A stretch of DNA of 64,000 nucleotides from Clostridioides mangenotii TR (GTDB taxonomy: Bacteria; Bacillota; Clostridia; Peptostreptococcales; Peptostreptococcaceae): positions 1 through 64,000 of the forward strand of contig NZ_AXUS01000006.1 in assembly GCF_000498755.1 (NCBI RefSeq). The letters run 5' to 3'. This document shows positions 35,983 to 44,628 of this stretch, in pieces. The translations under genes and the position numbers were made by a program. The stretch's first letter is position 1; every line of letters begins with the position of its first letter. The notes beneath the pieces were generated by a model, which had not been told where the DNA came from, made no database searches, and saw only the letters and a list, made by a program, of their open reading frames with translations.

Positions 35983-36060
35983 TAGATAGTAGATTACATG
36001 AATTTTGTACACTACTATCCCCCTATATAATGACAGCTCAATAGCTGTCTCTTTTTTTTG
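35983..36060 (+). ncRNA. Candidate ~78-nt small RNA with exposed CCCCC
   Basis: The predicted transcript has three parts. First is an 8-bp hairpin, GATAGTAG (35985-35992) / CTACTATC (36012-36019). Next is a single-stranded C-rich linker, ATCCCCCTATATAAT (36017-36031). Last is a terminator, GACAGCT-CAAT-AGCTGTC (36032-36049), with T8 at 36052-36059. The linker is the exact complement of the TAGGGGGAT SD of the FMN lipoprotein gene (22504-22512). It also matches GGGGGAT near the starts of zapA, metV, the ferredoxin-nitroreductase and the Ptb-like gene. Alternatively it is an attenuated leader of the unknown gene at 36135. No known RNA family is recognised. Confidence 0.5.
36032..36059 (+). terminator. 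Terminator of the candidate small RNA
   Basis: GACAGCT, loop CAAT, AGCTGTC, then TC and eight T. Confidence 0.92.
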
Positions 36061-36134
36061 AAAATATAAATTTGCAGATTGTGAAGAAATACTTAAAAAT
36101 TGATTATATGATATTGATAAGGATGGCGAAATTT

Positions 36135-36809
36135 ATGAAAGAAGTATTAATAAAAAATGCGTACATAAATTCTTTTGATATAGATGATAAGATTATTAAA
36201 GATATAATCATAATTAACACAAAATCGCTAGTAGATGACAAGACACAAAGGTATGTATACGTTGATCAAAATCGTTTAAAAGGCGAGCTGATTTACTATA
36301 GATACTACGGAGACAAATGTTTAAAAAGCAATATTTTAAATATTTTAATTCCTTTGATACTTGCAAATACAAATATTAAAAAGAGTGAAGAACAAGTCAC
36401 AGATTTAATAACAAAATATGTAAACTATTTTAAGATAGAGGAAAAGTTTTTTGATTACTTATTGTCTTCAGTGATGTACAATTCGTTAATCCATTTGATA
36501 ATAGATGACAAGAGCATTGAGTATAAAGATTTATTACAGAAGACAAAGGAACATGTTATAGGACTTAATTTAGAGCTTGAGAAAAAAGATATAGTAAAGT
36601 TTCAGATGGCAAGGATAAAAGCTATACAAACTATTGATGAATATATAGATTTAAAAACTTATGATTATGATGATGATATTTTAAAAGGACTATTGAATGT
36701 ATTGTACGATGTATATGTGGAAGATAGAGTAGTGGAAGATCAAGGGCTAGTAAGTATAAAAAAATCTATACTATCGCTTTTAGGCGAAGAAATCAGCATG
36801 ATAGTATAG
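36135..36809 (+). CDS. Hypothetical protein, 224 residues
   Basis: I do not recognise a family. The protein is soluble, rich in Ile, Asp, Lys and Tyr, and mostly helical by eye (LNILIPLILANTNIKKSEEQ, YLLSSVMYNSLIHLIIDD). The start is placed at ATG 36135, 11 bases after AAGGA; the frame stays open to 36072 with other ATGs but no SD. A terminator (36032-36059) separates it from argS and the candidate small RNA, so it needs read-through or a promoter I did not find. Codon use resembles neighbouring genes. Confidence 0.6.
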   Translation: MKEVLIKNAYINSFDIDDKIIKDIIIINTKSLVDDKTQRYVYVDQNRLKGELIYYRYYGDKCLKSNILNILIPLILANTNIKKSEEQVTDLITKYVNYFKIEEKFFDYLLSSVMYNSLIHLIIDDKSIEYKDLLQKTKEHVIGLNLELEKKDIVKFQMARIKAIQTIDEYIDLKTYDYDDDILKGLLNVLYDVYVEDRVVEDQGLVSIKKSILSLLGEEISMIV

Positions 36810-36832
36810 ATAATTTAGCTTTTGTTAATTCA

Positions 36833-37060
36833 ATGTCTGAATATCTGTACAAGCTAAGAGACTACAAAGTAGATAAAAAAGTATTTGATAAAAAAGTAGA
36901 TCCAAGATATATAATTAATCTTAAAGAAGAAGAATCGGTTTCGGATCCGATATTAAATCAAATGAATGTAGTTTCTAAGACATTAACAGACAATGCACTG
37001 AATATCGAAATTAATTGTAAATCTGGCAATTATGTACTTAAATTTATGAAACTAAAATAA
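36833..37060 (+). CDS. Hypothetical protein, 75 residues
   Basis: A small basic protein starting MSEYLYKLRDYKVDKKVFDKK with no membrane segment. No SD is visible before ATG 36833, and the start lies 23 bases after the stop of the preceding unknown gene, so translation may rely on re-initiation. Family not recognised. Confidence 0.45.
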   Translation: MSEYLYKLRDYKVDKKVFDKKVDPRYIINLKEEESVSDPILNQMNVVSKTLTDNALNIEINCKSGNYVLKFMKLK

Positions 37061-37063
37061 TGA

Positions 37064-37273
37064 CTAAATATTATTACTGTGAGTTTCTAAATAATTTATA
37101 AAGTCACTTTCAGTAGTGTTAGTTAAGAAGCATAATTCTTTAACTATATTATTTCTAAGGTCGATAAAATCATCAAGCTTAGTAGTTTCATTAGTGAATT
37201 CTAATGCTTTAATTATAAGCAGCAGGTCTTTTTTCGATAGTGAGTCTATAGACACTTTATCTATTGATTCCAT
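37064..37273 (-). CDS. Hypothetical protein, 69 residues
   Basis: A small acidic protein (MESIDKVSIDSLSKKDLLLI ... LETHSNNI) with no cysteine cluster or membrane helix apart from a mildly hydrophobic stretch. The start is ATG 37273, 7 bases after AAAGGAA; an in-frame TTG at 37279 is closer to the SD and less likely. It converges on the preceding unknown pair with only 3 bases between stops. Family not recognised. Confidence 0.55.
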   Translation of the reverse strand: MESIDKVSIDSLSKKDLLLIIKALEFTNETTKLDDFIDLRNNIVKELCFLTNTTESDFINYLETHSNNI

Positions 37274-37375
37274 AATCAACTTCCTTTCTTAAAATAATAA
37301 TATTTTTTATACATATATCATTTTAACCCATAAACACGTTAAAAAATAGTATAATTTTAAAAAGAGGTGAAAAAT

Positions 37376-39160
37376 TTGAAAATATTACTTACAACTTTGA
37401 ATTCGAAGTTTATTCATACAAACCTAGCTATAAGGTATTTAAAAGAATTTGTAAAAGACATCGCCGACATAGAAATACGCGAATACACAATAAATAACGA
37501 TTTAGACTATATTTTAAAAGATTTATATAGACATAATTACGATGTGATACTATTTTCAACATATATATGGAATATTGAAGATATAGTAAGATTATGTGAT
37601 AATCTAAAAAAAGTATCTAAAGATACAAAGATAGCACTTGGTGGACCTGAAGTTAGTTACGATAGTGTAAATGCAATGGAGAAATACGACTTTGTCGATT
37701 ATATACTTTACGGCGAGGGTGAAAAAATATTTAGAGATTTAGTTCGCCATCTAAAAGGAGAACTTAAAATAGATGAAGTAAAGGGAATTGTATATAGAGA
37801 AAAAGATCCAAATCAAGTTAATGGTAAAAACTGCGAAAAAATAATTATGAATGATCCTATGGAACTTATTGAAAATTTAGATATTATACCTAGTCCATAT
37901 AAAAATATAAATAGAGAAGAGTACGAAAATAAGATAGTATATTACGAATCATCTAGGGGATGCCCATTTAACTGTCAGTACTGTTTATCATCTACTTTGA
38001 AAGGTCTTAGATACTTTAGTACTGACAGGATTAAAGAGGATTTAAAGGCACTTATTGAGGCAAGAGTTTCTCAAATAAAATTTATAGATAGAACATTTAA
38101 TGCAAACCGAAAAATAGCGATGGAAATAATGAAGTTTCTTATGGAAAATGACAATGGATACACAACATATCATTTCGAGGTAACAGCCTATTTGATAGAC
38201 GACGAAATGCTCGAGTTTTTAAAGGATTGCAAAGAGGGATTGTTCCAGTTTGAAATAGGAGTTCAGTCTACAAATGATAAGACACTAGAGGAAGTAGGAA
38301 GAAGAGACGATTTTGAGAGATTATCGCAAGTTGTAAAGACTGTAGAGTCCTATAGAAATATTCACCAACACCTTGATTTAATTGCAGGACTACCTTATGA
38401 AGATTATAATAGTTTTGAGAACTCATTTAACGACGTATTTAATTTAGATATAGAGCAGCTACAACTTGGATTCCTTAAAATGATAAAAGGGACGGGCATT
38501 AGAGAAACTGCGGAAAAGCATGGTTTTAAATATAAAGATTACCCTCCATATGAGGTACTTTATAACGATTATATGAGTTATTTTGATATACTTAAATTAA
38601 AAGATATAGAGGATGTGCTCGAAAGGTATTATAACTCTAAAAACTTCTTACTTTCAATGAAGTATATTATAAATAAATTTTACAGTGAAAGTCCATTTAA
38701 ATTCTTCGAAGCTTTTGCTACGTACTTTGATAAAAATGGATATTTTGATTTAGCTCAAGGAAAGAATCAGTTGTATAAGATACTACTTGATTTCTACTAT
38801 GAGGAAATAGGTATAGAGAAGGATATATTTAGAGATATTCTAAAGTACGACTATGTATCGCTTGGAAAGAGTTCAAATATTCCTAATTTCTTTGCAAGAG
38901 AAGAGCTAGATGACTTTAAAAACAGATGTCATATATTCTTAAAAGAAGAAGATAATCTAAAAAAATATCTACCTAAATATGAAAATACACCAGCTAAAAA
39001 TATAATAAAGTATGTTCATTTTGAGGTATTTGATTACAATGTGATAGATTTAAAAGATAATATAGACAGTGAAGCGATAAAAGACAGAAATGTAGTGCTA
39101 TTTGAGTATGGAAACAAAAAAATATTTGATAAATCCAAGGCTTACAGCATACAAATATAG
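37376..39160 (+). CDS. B12-binding-domain radical SAM protein (DUF4080 type)
   Basis: About 594 residues. The N-terminal cobalamin-binding-like domain (about 1-150; LLTTLNSKFIHTNLAIRYL, ALGGPEVSY) is followed by a radical SAM core with the cluster motif CPFNCQYC (CxxxCxxC) and GxIxGxP-like LIAGLPYEDY. A C-terminal DUF4080-like domain (about 400-594) completes it. The substrate is unknown; relatives do methylation or other radical chemistry. The start is TTG 37376, 6 bases after AGAGGTG; the GTG at 37367 is part of the SD. A TATAAT (37350-37355) lies close upstream. Confidence 0.88.
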   Translation: MKILLTTLNSKFIHTNLAIRYLKEFVKDIADIEIREYTINNDLDYILKDLYRHNYDVILFSTYIWNIEDIVRLCDNLKKVSKDTKIALGGPEVSYDSVNAMEKYDFVDYILYGEGEKIFRDLVRHLKGELKIDEVKGIVYREKDPNQVNGKNCEKIIMNDPMELIENLDIIPSPYKNINREEYENKIVYYESSRGCPFNCQYCLSSTLKGLRYFSTDRIKEDLKALIEARVSQIKFIDRTFNANRKIAMEIMKFLMENDNGYTTYHFEVTAYLIDDEMLEFLKDCKEGLFQFEIGVQSTNDKTLEEVGRRDDFERLSQVVKTVESYRNIHQHLDLIAGLPYEDYNSFENSFNDVFNLDIEQLQLGFLKMIKGTGIRETAEKHGFKYKDYPPYEVLYNDYMSYFDILKLKDIEDVLERYYNSKNFLLSMKYIINKFYSESPFKFFEAFATYFDKNGYFDLAQGKNQLYKILLDFYYEEIGIEKDIFRDILKYDYVSLGKSSNIPNFFAREELDDFKNRCHIFLKEEDNLKKYLPKYENTPAKNIIKYVHFEVFDYNVIDLKDNIDSEAIKDRNVVLFEYGNKKIFDKSKAYSIQI

Positions 39161-39170
39161 GAGGTATTTC

Positions 39171-40316
39171 ATGAAATTTTTAATAGAAAAATATATACTT
39201 GGCAAAGCTGAAGAACTAGCCTTTATTACAATAAAAGACGATAGTGACTTCCATTTAGATGGTTATGAAATACCACGAGGGGGCATTGATGTACCTATTA
39301 AAAATGAAGTGCTTGTAAAGGGAATAAAAGAGAACACTGCGCAAGACAGAATTAGTTCGATGTCTCTTGCAGATGCAATGATTTTTATAATGGGTATAGA
39401 CAGTAATTTTAAACTCAACAAAGAATACCAGAAATTCTTGAAGGCACTCGAATCAAAAACTGACCTAGATTTAAAATCTTACATGGGATATATGTCTAGA
39501 AAGTACTTCGAGATAGGAGAATATAAAGATGCTTTGATCTATTTAAAGGCATTAATTACGATGTTTCCAGAAGATTTGGATGGAATATACCATTACGCAA
39601 TTGTATGCCAAGAATTGGCGAAACAATACCAAAAAGATACTGAAGAAGAGGCTATGGGCAAATTCTTATTAGAAGCTGTAGATAAACTTGAAAAAGTTGT
39701 AGATATAGACGAAAGCTTTGCTCTTGCATACTATCATCTAGGTTATCATTATTACAACCAAGCCCAGTATACAAAGTCAAAACTTACTTGGGAAAACGCC
39801 ATAGGCTTAGGTATTGAAGAAGATCTTTATGCTGAGCTTCAAGAAAACCTAGGAAAGATGGACTTTAAAGTTCAGTATGAACAAGGGTACAACCTAATTT
39901 TCCAAGGAAAAGGGAAAGAAGGACTTGAAAAGCTATTACCTTTGGAAGAAGAGTATTCTGATTGGTGGAACTTATTATTTATGATAGGACTTGGCTATAA
40001 AGATATTGGGGATATCGAAGATGCAAAAAAATACTTTGAAAAGATACTTATACTAAAGCCAGAGCAAGTAGATGCCATGGTAGAGCTTGGACTTTTAGAG
40101 GCGCAGACAGGGAATTTAAATGGAGCAATAGAATTTTTCCAAAAAGCGGCTAAGTTAAAAGAAGATCCAGAGATTTTATGTAATCTAGGAATGGCATATC
40201 TCAACAACGGAGAATTAAGTGAGGCAATATATTATGTAGAACATGCACATGAGTTAAATCCAGAAGATGAGGTAACAATAGCTTGTCTACATGAAATAAA
40301 TAAATACAGACAATAA
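39171..40316 (+). CDS. Tetratricopeptide repeat protein
   Basis: About 381 residues. Residues 1-100 form a region I do not recognise. From about residue 105 there are repeated TPR helices (YFEIGEYKDALIYLKALITMFP, AYYHLGYHYYNQAQYTKSKLTW, MIGLGYKDIGDIEDAKKYFE, LGLLEAQTGNLNGAIEFFQ, NLGMAYLNNGELSEAIYY). No signal peptide, so a cytoplasmic scaffold is likely. AGGAGG overlaps the stop of the radical SAM gene and lies 6 bases before ATG 39171, so the two are co-transcribed. Confidence 0.85.
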   Translation: MKFLIEKYILGKAEELAFITIKDDSDFHLDGYEIPRGGIDVPIKNEVLVKGIKENTAQDRISSMSLADAMIFIMGIDSNFKLNKEYQKFLKALESKTDLDLKSYMGYMSRKYFEIGEYKDALIYLKALITMFPEDLDGIYHYAIVCQELAKQYQKDTEEEAMGKFLLEAVDKLEKVVDIDESFALAYYHLGYHYYNQAQYTKSKLTWENAIGLGIEEDLYAELQENLGKMDFKVQYEQGYNLIFQGKGKEGLEKLLPLEEEYSDWWNLLFMIGLGYKDIGDIEDAKKYFEKILILKPEQVDAMVELGLLEAQTGNLNGAIEFFQKAAKLKEDPEILCNLGMAYLNNGELSEAIYYVEHAHELNPEDEVTIACLHEINKYRQ

Positions 40317-40362
40317 GTAGAATCTGACAGATATTATAAAATAATATTAGGGGGGATTTTAA

Positions 40363-41268
40363 TTGATTAAGAAACTAGATGATATGTTTAAGCAACTTGA
40401 AGGAACGAATAGAGGAATACTTTCAGTAGCAGCGGCACACGACGAAGAAGTTTTGATGGCAATAAAGGATGCTGTAGAAAGAGGCATTATAACTCCTATA
40501 TTAGTTGGTAAAAATGACAGAATTGAAAAAATATCTAAAGAAATTGGATTTGACTTGACAGGAATAAGAATTATCGATGAAAATGATCTACAAAAATGTG
40601 CTGAGATAGCGGTTAAATTGGTATCTCAGAACGAGGCAGACTATGTTATGAAGGGGCTTTTAGATACATCAATTCTGCTAAAAGAAGTATTAAATAAAGA
40701 ATACGGTCTTAGAACTGATAATCTACTAAGCCATGTAATGATATACGAGCTAGATGAGTACCACAAATTAATGCTTATAACTGATGGAGGTATGAATATA
40801 GCTCCAAACTATGAGCAAAAAGAACAAATACTTGAAAACTCAATAAAAGCTGCCAAAGCTCTAGGAGTATGTAAAGTAAAAGTAGCTTGTTTAGCTGCAA
40901 AAGAAAAAGTAAATCCTAAGATGCAGGCTACAGTTGATGCAGATTTGCTAGCCCAAGCTTGTGCAAATGGAGGATTTGGGAAAGATGTCATAGTAGAAGG
41001 TCCTCTTGCATTTGACTTAGCAGTATCGAAAGAAGCTGCCGAGGTAAAAGGATTTAAGAGTAAAATATCTGGAGATGTTGATGTTTTACTAGTTCCAACT
41101 ATTGAAGTCGGAAATGGGATTGGCAAGGCTCTTACTTATATGGCTGATTCAAAATCGGCTGGAATAGTTATGGGGGCTAAGGCACCTATAGTGCTTACAT
41201 CGAGGGCTGATTCACATGAATCTAAGCTGTATTCAATAGCTTATGGGGCTTTGATAGCAACTAAGTAA
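40363..41268 (+). CDS. ptb: Phosphate acetyl/butyryltransferase family protein (Ptb-like)
   Basis: A 301-residue PTA_PTB family enzyme exchanging CoA and phosphate on an acyl group. Typical segments are AAHDEEVLMAIKDAVERG, PILVGKND, YVMKGLLDTSILLKEVL, MLITDGGMNIAPN, VEGPLAFDLAVS and VPTIEVGNGIGKAL. Length fits Ptb rather than full Pta. No butyrate kinase gene is adjacent, so the acyl specificity is uncertain. The start is TTG 40363 after AGGGGGGAT. It is a single-gene unit ended by a strong terminator. Confidence 0.85.
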   Translation: MIKKLDDMFKQLEGTNRGILSVAAAHDEEVLMAIKDAVERGIITPILVGKNDRIEKISKEIGFDLTGIRIIDENDLQKCAEIAVKLVSQNEADYVMKGLLDTSILLKEVLNKEYGLRTDNLLSHVMIYELDEYHKLMLITDGGMNIAPNYEQKEQILENSIKAAKALGVCKVKVACLAAKEKVNPKMQATVDADLLAQACANGGFGKDVIVEGPLAFDLAVSKEAAEVKGFKSKISGDVDVLLVPTIEVGNGIGKALTYMADSKSAGIVMGAKAPIVLTSRADSHESKLYSIAYGALIATK

Positions 41269-41312
41269 ATAAAACGAATTTTATAAACTTAGATTGATAA
41301 AAAAGATATTTT

Positions 41313-41358
41313 AAAAGGTAGTATTAAGTGTCGTACAACACGCTAATACTACCTTTTT
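41313..41358 (+). terminator. Terminator after ptb
   Basis: Perfect 14-bp outer stem AAAAGGTAGTATTA (41313-41326) / TAATACTACCTTTT (41344-41357), with a GTGT/ACAC inner helix and a terminal T-run. Confidence 0.92.
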
Positions 41359-41403
41359 ATTTGTCAGTAATTCCATATAGAATTATATCCACTATAAGAT
41401 AAA

Positions 41404-41808
41404 TTGGATGAATTGTTAGGAGAAAGTGAGTTTGATCAAATTGCTTCAATAGATATATATAATCAGATAAACTATATACCTGAGTTGCAGACAGAAAATA
41501 TTTCAAAAATAAAAGATAAAAATGAAATTGATAATCTTCCATCCAATGATGAATTGTATAAGGGAAGAGAAAAGAATCTTATATATCATTTTGGAGAGAA
41601 AGATACTGAAGAGTATATTGGATTTGGCGGAGAAATTAAAAAAAGCGAACTAGGACAGGTTAGTTATTATTTATTTAAATTTAGGCACCAATAGTATTAT
41701 GATTTAGAAATCAAGGTATACATAGTATTGGGCATTGCAACAGTAGTTTTATTTGCTAGATATTACAAATTAGAATCCGAACATTTAAATAATAAAGAAA
41801 ATAAATAG
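41404..41808 (+). pseudogene. Decayed gene with in-frame TAG, ending in a membrane helix
   Basis: A 96-codon frame (from TTG 41404, no SD, stop codon directly before it) runs to TAG at 41692-41694. The same frame then continues for 37 codons, including a clear hydrophobic helix (VYIVLGIATVVLFA), to a second TAG at 41806. That C-terminal tail anchor looks like the true end of the original protein. The N-terminus is missing. I do not recognise the family. Confidence 0.45.
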
Positions 41809-41952
41809 AATGATTAAAAATTTAAAAAATAAAATGAAAAGTTGTATTGTAATTTCAAATGTATTTAATAATTTACTTTTGAATTTTTTAATATAACTTT
41901 TTTGACATATATTTATCAGAATTTTCAAAAATAATTTTTCGACACCAAATAG

Positions 41953-42096
41953 CTTAGTTTTACAGGGGATGAGCATAGAAGACTAATTTTATATAAGTAC
42001 TTTCCGGAAAAAGAATATAATTTAAAAAATTCCTTAGAAGATGGTAAAAATACTTTGTATTTTGTATACAATAAAAGTTTAGTTATTACTATTTAA
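41953..42096 (+). pseudogene. Second short coding remnant before fhs
   Basis: A 47-codon stop-free stretch without a start, reading RRLILYKYFPEKEYNLKN and later TLYFVYNKSLVITI, protein-like in composition. It ends just before the fhs promoter (TATAAT at 42113-42118). Together with the fragment at 41404 it fills most of the 900-base gap between ptb and fhs. The stretch 41809-41952 shows nothing I can name. Confidence 0.35.
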
Positions 42097-42172
42097 ACTT
42101 AAAATATTATAGTATAATTGTAAATACGAACTAATAATAGTTTTATATTTTAAGCTTAGGAGGCGATTAGGT

Positions 42173-43849
42173 ATGGGATTTAAATCAGACATAGAGATTG
42201 CACAAGAGGCTACACCAGTACATATTAAGGAAATAAGTAAAAAGTTGGGGCTTTCAGAGGACGACATAGAACTATACGGAAAATATAAAGCAAAATTAGA
42301 CTACAATTTACTTAACAATGGGTCAGGTAAGAAAGCAAAACTGATCCTTACAACGGCAATAAACCCTACTCCAGCTGGAGAAGGAAAAACTACAACAACT
42401 ATAGGTGTTTCAGACGCTTTAACTAGATTAGATAAAAATACAATAGTTGCACTTAGAGAACCATCTTTAGGACCTGTATTTGGGATTAAGGGTGGAGCTG
42501 CTGGTGGAGGCTATTCACAAGTAATACCTATGGAGGATATTAACCTACACTTTACAGGAGATTTCCATGCTATAGGCGTTGCAAATAATTTACTTGCGGC
42601 TTTAATAGACAACCACATTCACCAAGGTAATGCTCTAAATATTGATCCAAAGAGAATTACTTGGAGAAGATGTATGGATATGAACGATAGACAACTCAGA
42701 AATATTATAGATGGTCTGGGTAAAAAAATAGATGGTGTTACAAGACAAGATGGATTTGATATAACAGTTGCATCAGAAGTAATGGCTTCTTTCTGTCTTG
42801 CAAATAGTATTACAGATCTTAAAGAAAAATTAGGTAAGATAATCATTGGATACAACTATTCTGGAGAACCAGTTACAGCTAGTCAACTTAGAGCTAATGG
42901 ACCGATGGCAGCTCTTTTAAAGGATGCACTTAAACCAAATCTTGTTCAGACATTAGAGGGAACACCTGCATTTGTTCACGGTGGTCCATTCGCAAATATA
43001 GCACATGGATGTAATTCAGTAATAGCTACAAAGATGGCAATGCATTTCGCCGATTATGTTGTTACTGAAGCAGGGTTTGGAGCAGATTTAGGAGCTGAGA
43101 AGTTTATAGATATTAAATGTAGAATGGCCGATATTAAGCCAGATGCTGTTATCATAGTAGCTACAGTTAGAGCATTAAAATATAACGGTGGAGTAGATAA
43201 AGCATCTCTTAACGAAGAAAATCTAGACGCTCTTGAAAAAGGTCTACCAAACCTTCTAAAACATGTAGAAAATATTACTAAAGTATTTGGAATTCCAGCA
43301 GTAGTAGCTATCAATAGATTCCCACTTGATACTGAAGCTGAACTTAAGCTTGTAAAAGATAAATGTACAAAGCTAGGCGTAAATGTAGCTTTATCTGAAG
43401 TATGGGCAAAGGGTGGAGAAGGTGGAATTGAAGTAGCTAAGGAAGTTCTTAGACTTATTGATGAAGAAGAGAACAGCTTCTCTTATGTATATGATATAAA
43501 CGACAGTATAAAAGATAAAATAAATTCGATTGCTACTAAGATTTACGGCGCTGATGGAGTAGACTTTACGAAAGAAGCGAATAAAGAAATTGAAAATTTA
43601 GAAAAATTAGGATTTAACGATATACCAATCTGTATGGCTAAAACACAGTATTCGCTTACTGACGACCAGACTCAACTTGGAAGACCTACAGGGTTTAGAA
43701 TCACAGTAAGACAAGTTAATATTTCTGCAGGTGCAGGGTTTATAGTAGCTCTTACTGGTGAAATTATGAAGATGCCTGGATTACCAAAAGTTCCAGCAGC
43801 GGAAAAAATCGATGTAGATGAAAGAGGTGTAATTTCTGGATTGTTCTAG
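42173..43849 (+). CDS. fhs: Formate--tetrahydrofolate ligase
   Basis: A 558-residue enzyme making 10-formyl-THF from formate, THF and ATP, the entry of the methyl branch. The ATP-binding loop [18 protein letters not shown] lies near residue 63, and [19 protein letters not shown] and the C-terminal [16 protein letters not shown] are also diagnostic. Length is standard. AGGAGG precedes ATG 42173. It opens the fhs-fchA-folD-metV-metF-lpdA series. Confidence 0.97.
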   Translation: MGFKSDIEIAQEATPVHIKEISKKLGLSEDDIELYGKYKAKLDYNLLNNGSGKKAKLILTTAINPTPAGEGKTTTTIGVSDALTRLDKNTIVALREPSLGPVFGIKGGAAGGGYSQVIPMEDINLHFTGDFHAIGVANNLLAALIDNHIHQGNALNIDPKRITWRRCMDMNDRQLRNIIDGLGKKIDGVTRQDGFDITVASEVMASFCLANSITDLKEKLGKIIIGYNYSGEPVTASQLRANGPMAALLKDALKPNLVQTLEGTPAFVHGGPFANIAHGCNSVIATKMAMHFADYVVTEAGFGADLGAEKFIDIKCRMADIKPDAVIIVATVRALKYNGGVDKASLNEENLDALEKGLPNLLKHVENITKVFGIPAVVAINRFPLDTEAELKLVKDKCTKLGVNVALSEVWAKGGEGGIEVAKEVLRLIDEEENSFSYVYDINDSIKDKINSIATKIYGADGVDFTKEANKEIENLEKLGFNDIPICMAKTQYSLTDDQTQLGRPTGFRITVRQVNISAGAGFIVALTGEIMKMPGLPKVPAAEKIDVDERGVISGLF

Positions 43850-43965
43850 TACAATTATTAACTTTTTAAAATTACATTTACAATTCGAGAGTATAGATAT
43901 ATAATATTATAAACAATTTTTTGACAATTTAGAAACATTATGAAATATTCAGTGGGAGGATTTAA

Positions 43966-44598
43966 ATGAAAATCTCGAATAAAAGCTGTATAGACTTCGT
44001 AAGCCAATTGGCATCAAAAGAGCCAGTACCAGGTGGTGGGGGTGTAGCAGCGTTAGTCGGAGGAATAGGAGTAGCGCTTAGCAGTATGGTTTCTAACCTA
44101 ACTGTAGGAAAGAAAAAATACGCTGAGTATGAAGATAGCCTACAAGAAATTTTGAAAAAAGCAGAAGAACTTGAAAATAGATTGATTAAGATGATTGACG
44201 AAGATGCAGAGTGTTTCTTACCTTTATCAAAAGCTTATGGACTTCCAACTGAAACTGATGAAGGGAAAAAAATAAAGCAGGAAACTATGGAGAGAACTCT
44301 TAAAATGGCTTGTGAAGTTCCTTTAAACATAGTAAGAGCATGTCATGAATCTATAAAGCTACATGAAGAATTAGTTGATAAGGGCTCTAGATTGTTGATA
44401 AGTGATGTTGGAGTAGGTGTTCAATGTCTTAGAGCTGCAATTTTATCGGCAAAGTTATGTGTGTTTATAAACACAAACTCAATAAAAGATCTTGAATACG
44501 TGGATAGAGTTGAAAATGAAGTATATGAATTAGTAGAAGATGGTGTAAAGATTTGCGACGAAGTTTATACAAAAGTAGAGGCGATAATAATAAAATAG
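43966..44598 (+). CDS. fchA: Methenyltetrahydrofolate cyclohydrolase (FchA, cyclodeaminase family)
   Basis: A 210-residue all-helical enzyme of the FTCD C-terminal family. It has the family start CIDFVSQLASKEPVPGGGG and continues AALVGGIGVALSSMVSNLTVGKKKY. It converts 10-formyl-THF to 5,10-methenyl-THF. GGGAGG precedes ATG. A TTGACA at 43921 could support an internal promoter. Its presence matters because the neighbouring FolD lacks its own cyclohydrolase residues. Confidence 0.93.
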   Translation: MKISNKSCIDFVSQLASKEPVPGGGGVAALVGGIGVALSSMVSNLTVGKKKYAEYEDSLQEILKKAEELENRLIKMIDEDAECFLPLSKAYGLPTETDEGKKIKQETMERTLKMACEVPLNIVRACHESIKLHEELVDKGSRLLISDVGVGVQCLRAAILSAKLCVFINTNSIKDLEYVDRVENEVYELVEDGVKICDEVYTKVEAIIIK

Positions 44599-44628
44599 AA
44601 TCCAGAAGTAAAAGAGGAGTTGTGTATA

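Noticed and set aside
35983-36060. 6S RNA or another known housekeeping RNA
   Set aside because: At about 78 nt with two simple hairpins it is far too short and lacks the large central bubble of 6S RNA.
41692-41808. Amber read-through (pyrrolysine or suppressor) joining the 96-codon frame to its membrane tail
   Set aside because: The frame also lacks a proper start and SD, and a further coding remnant follows, so decay is simpler.
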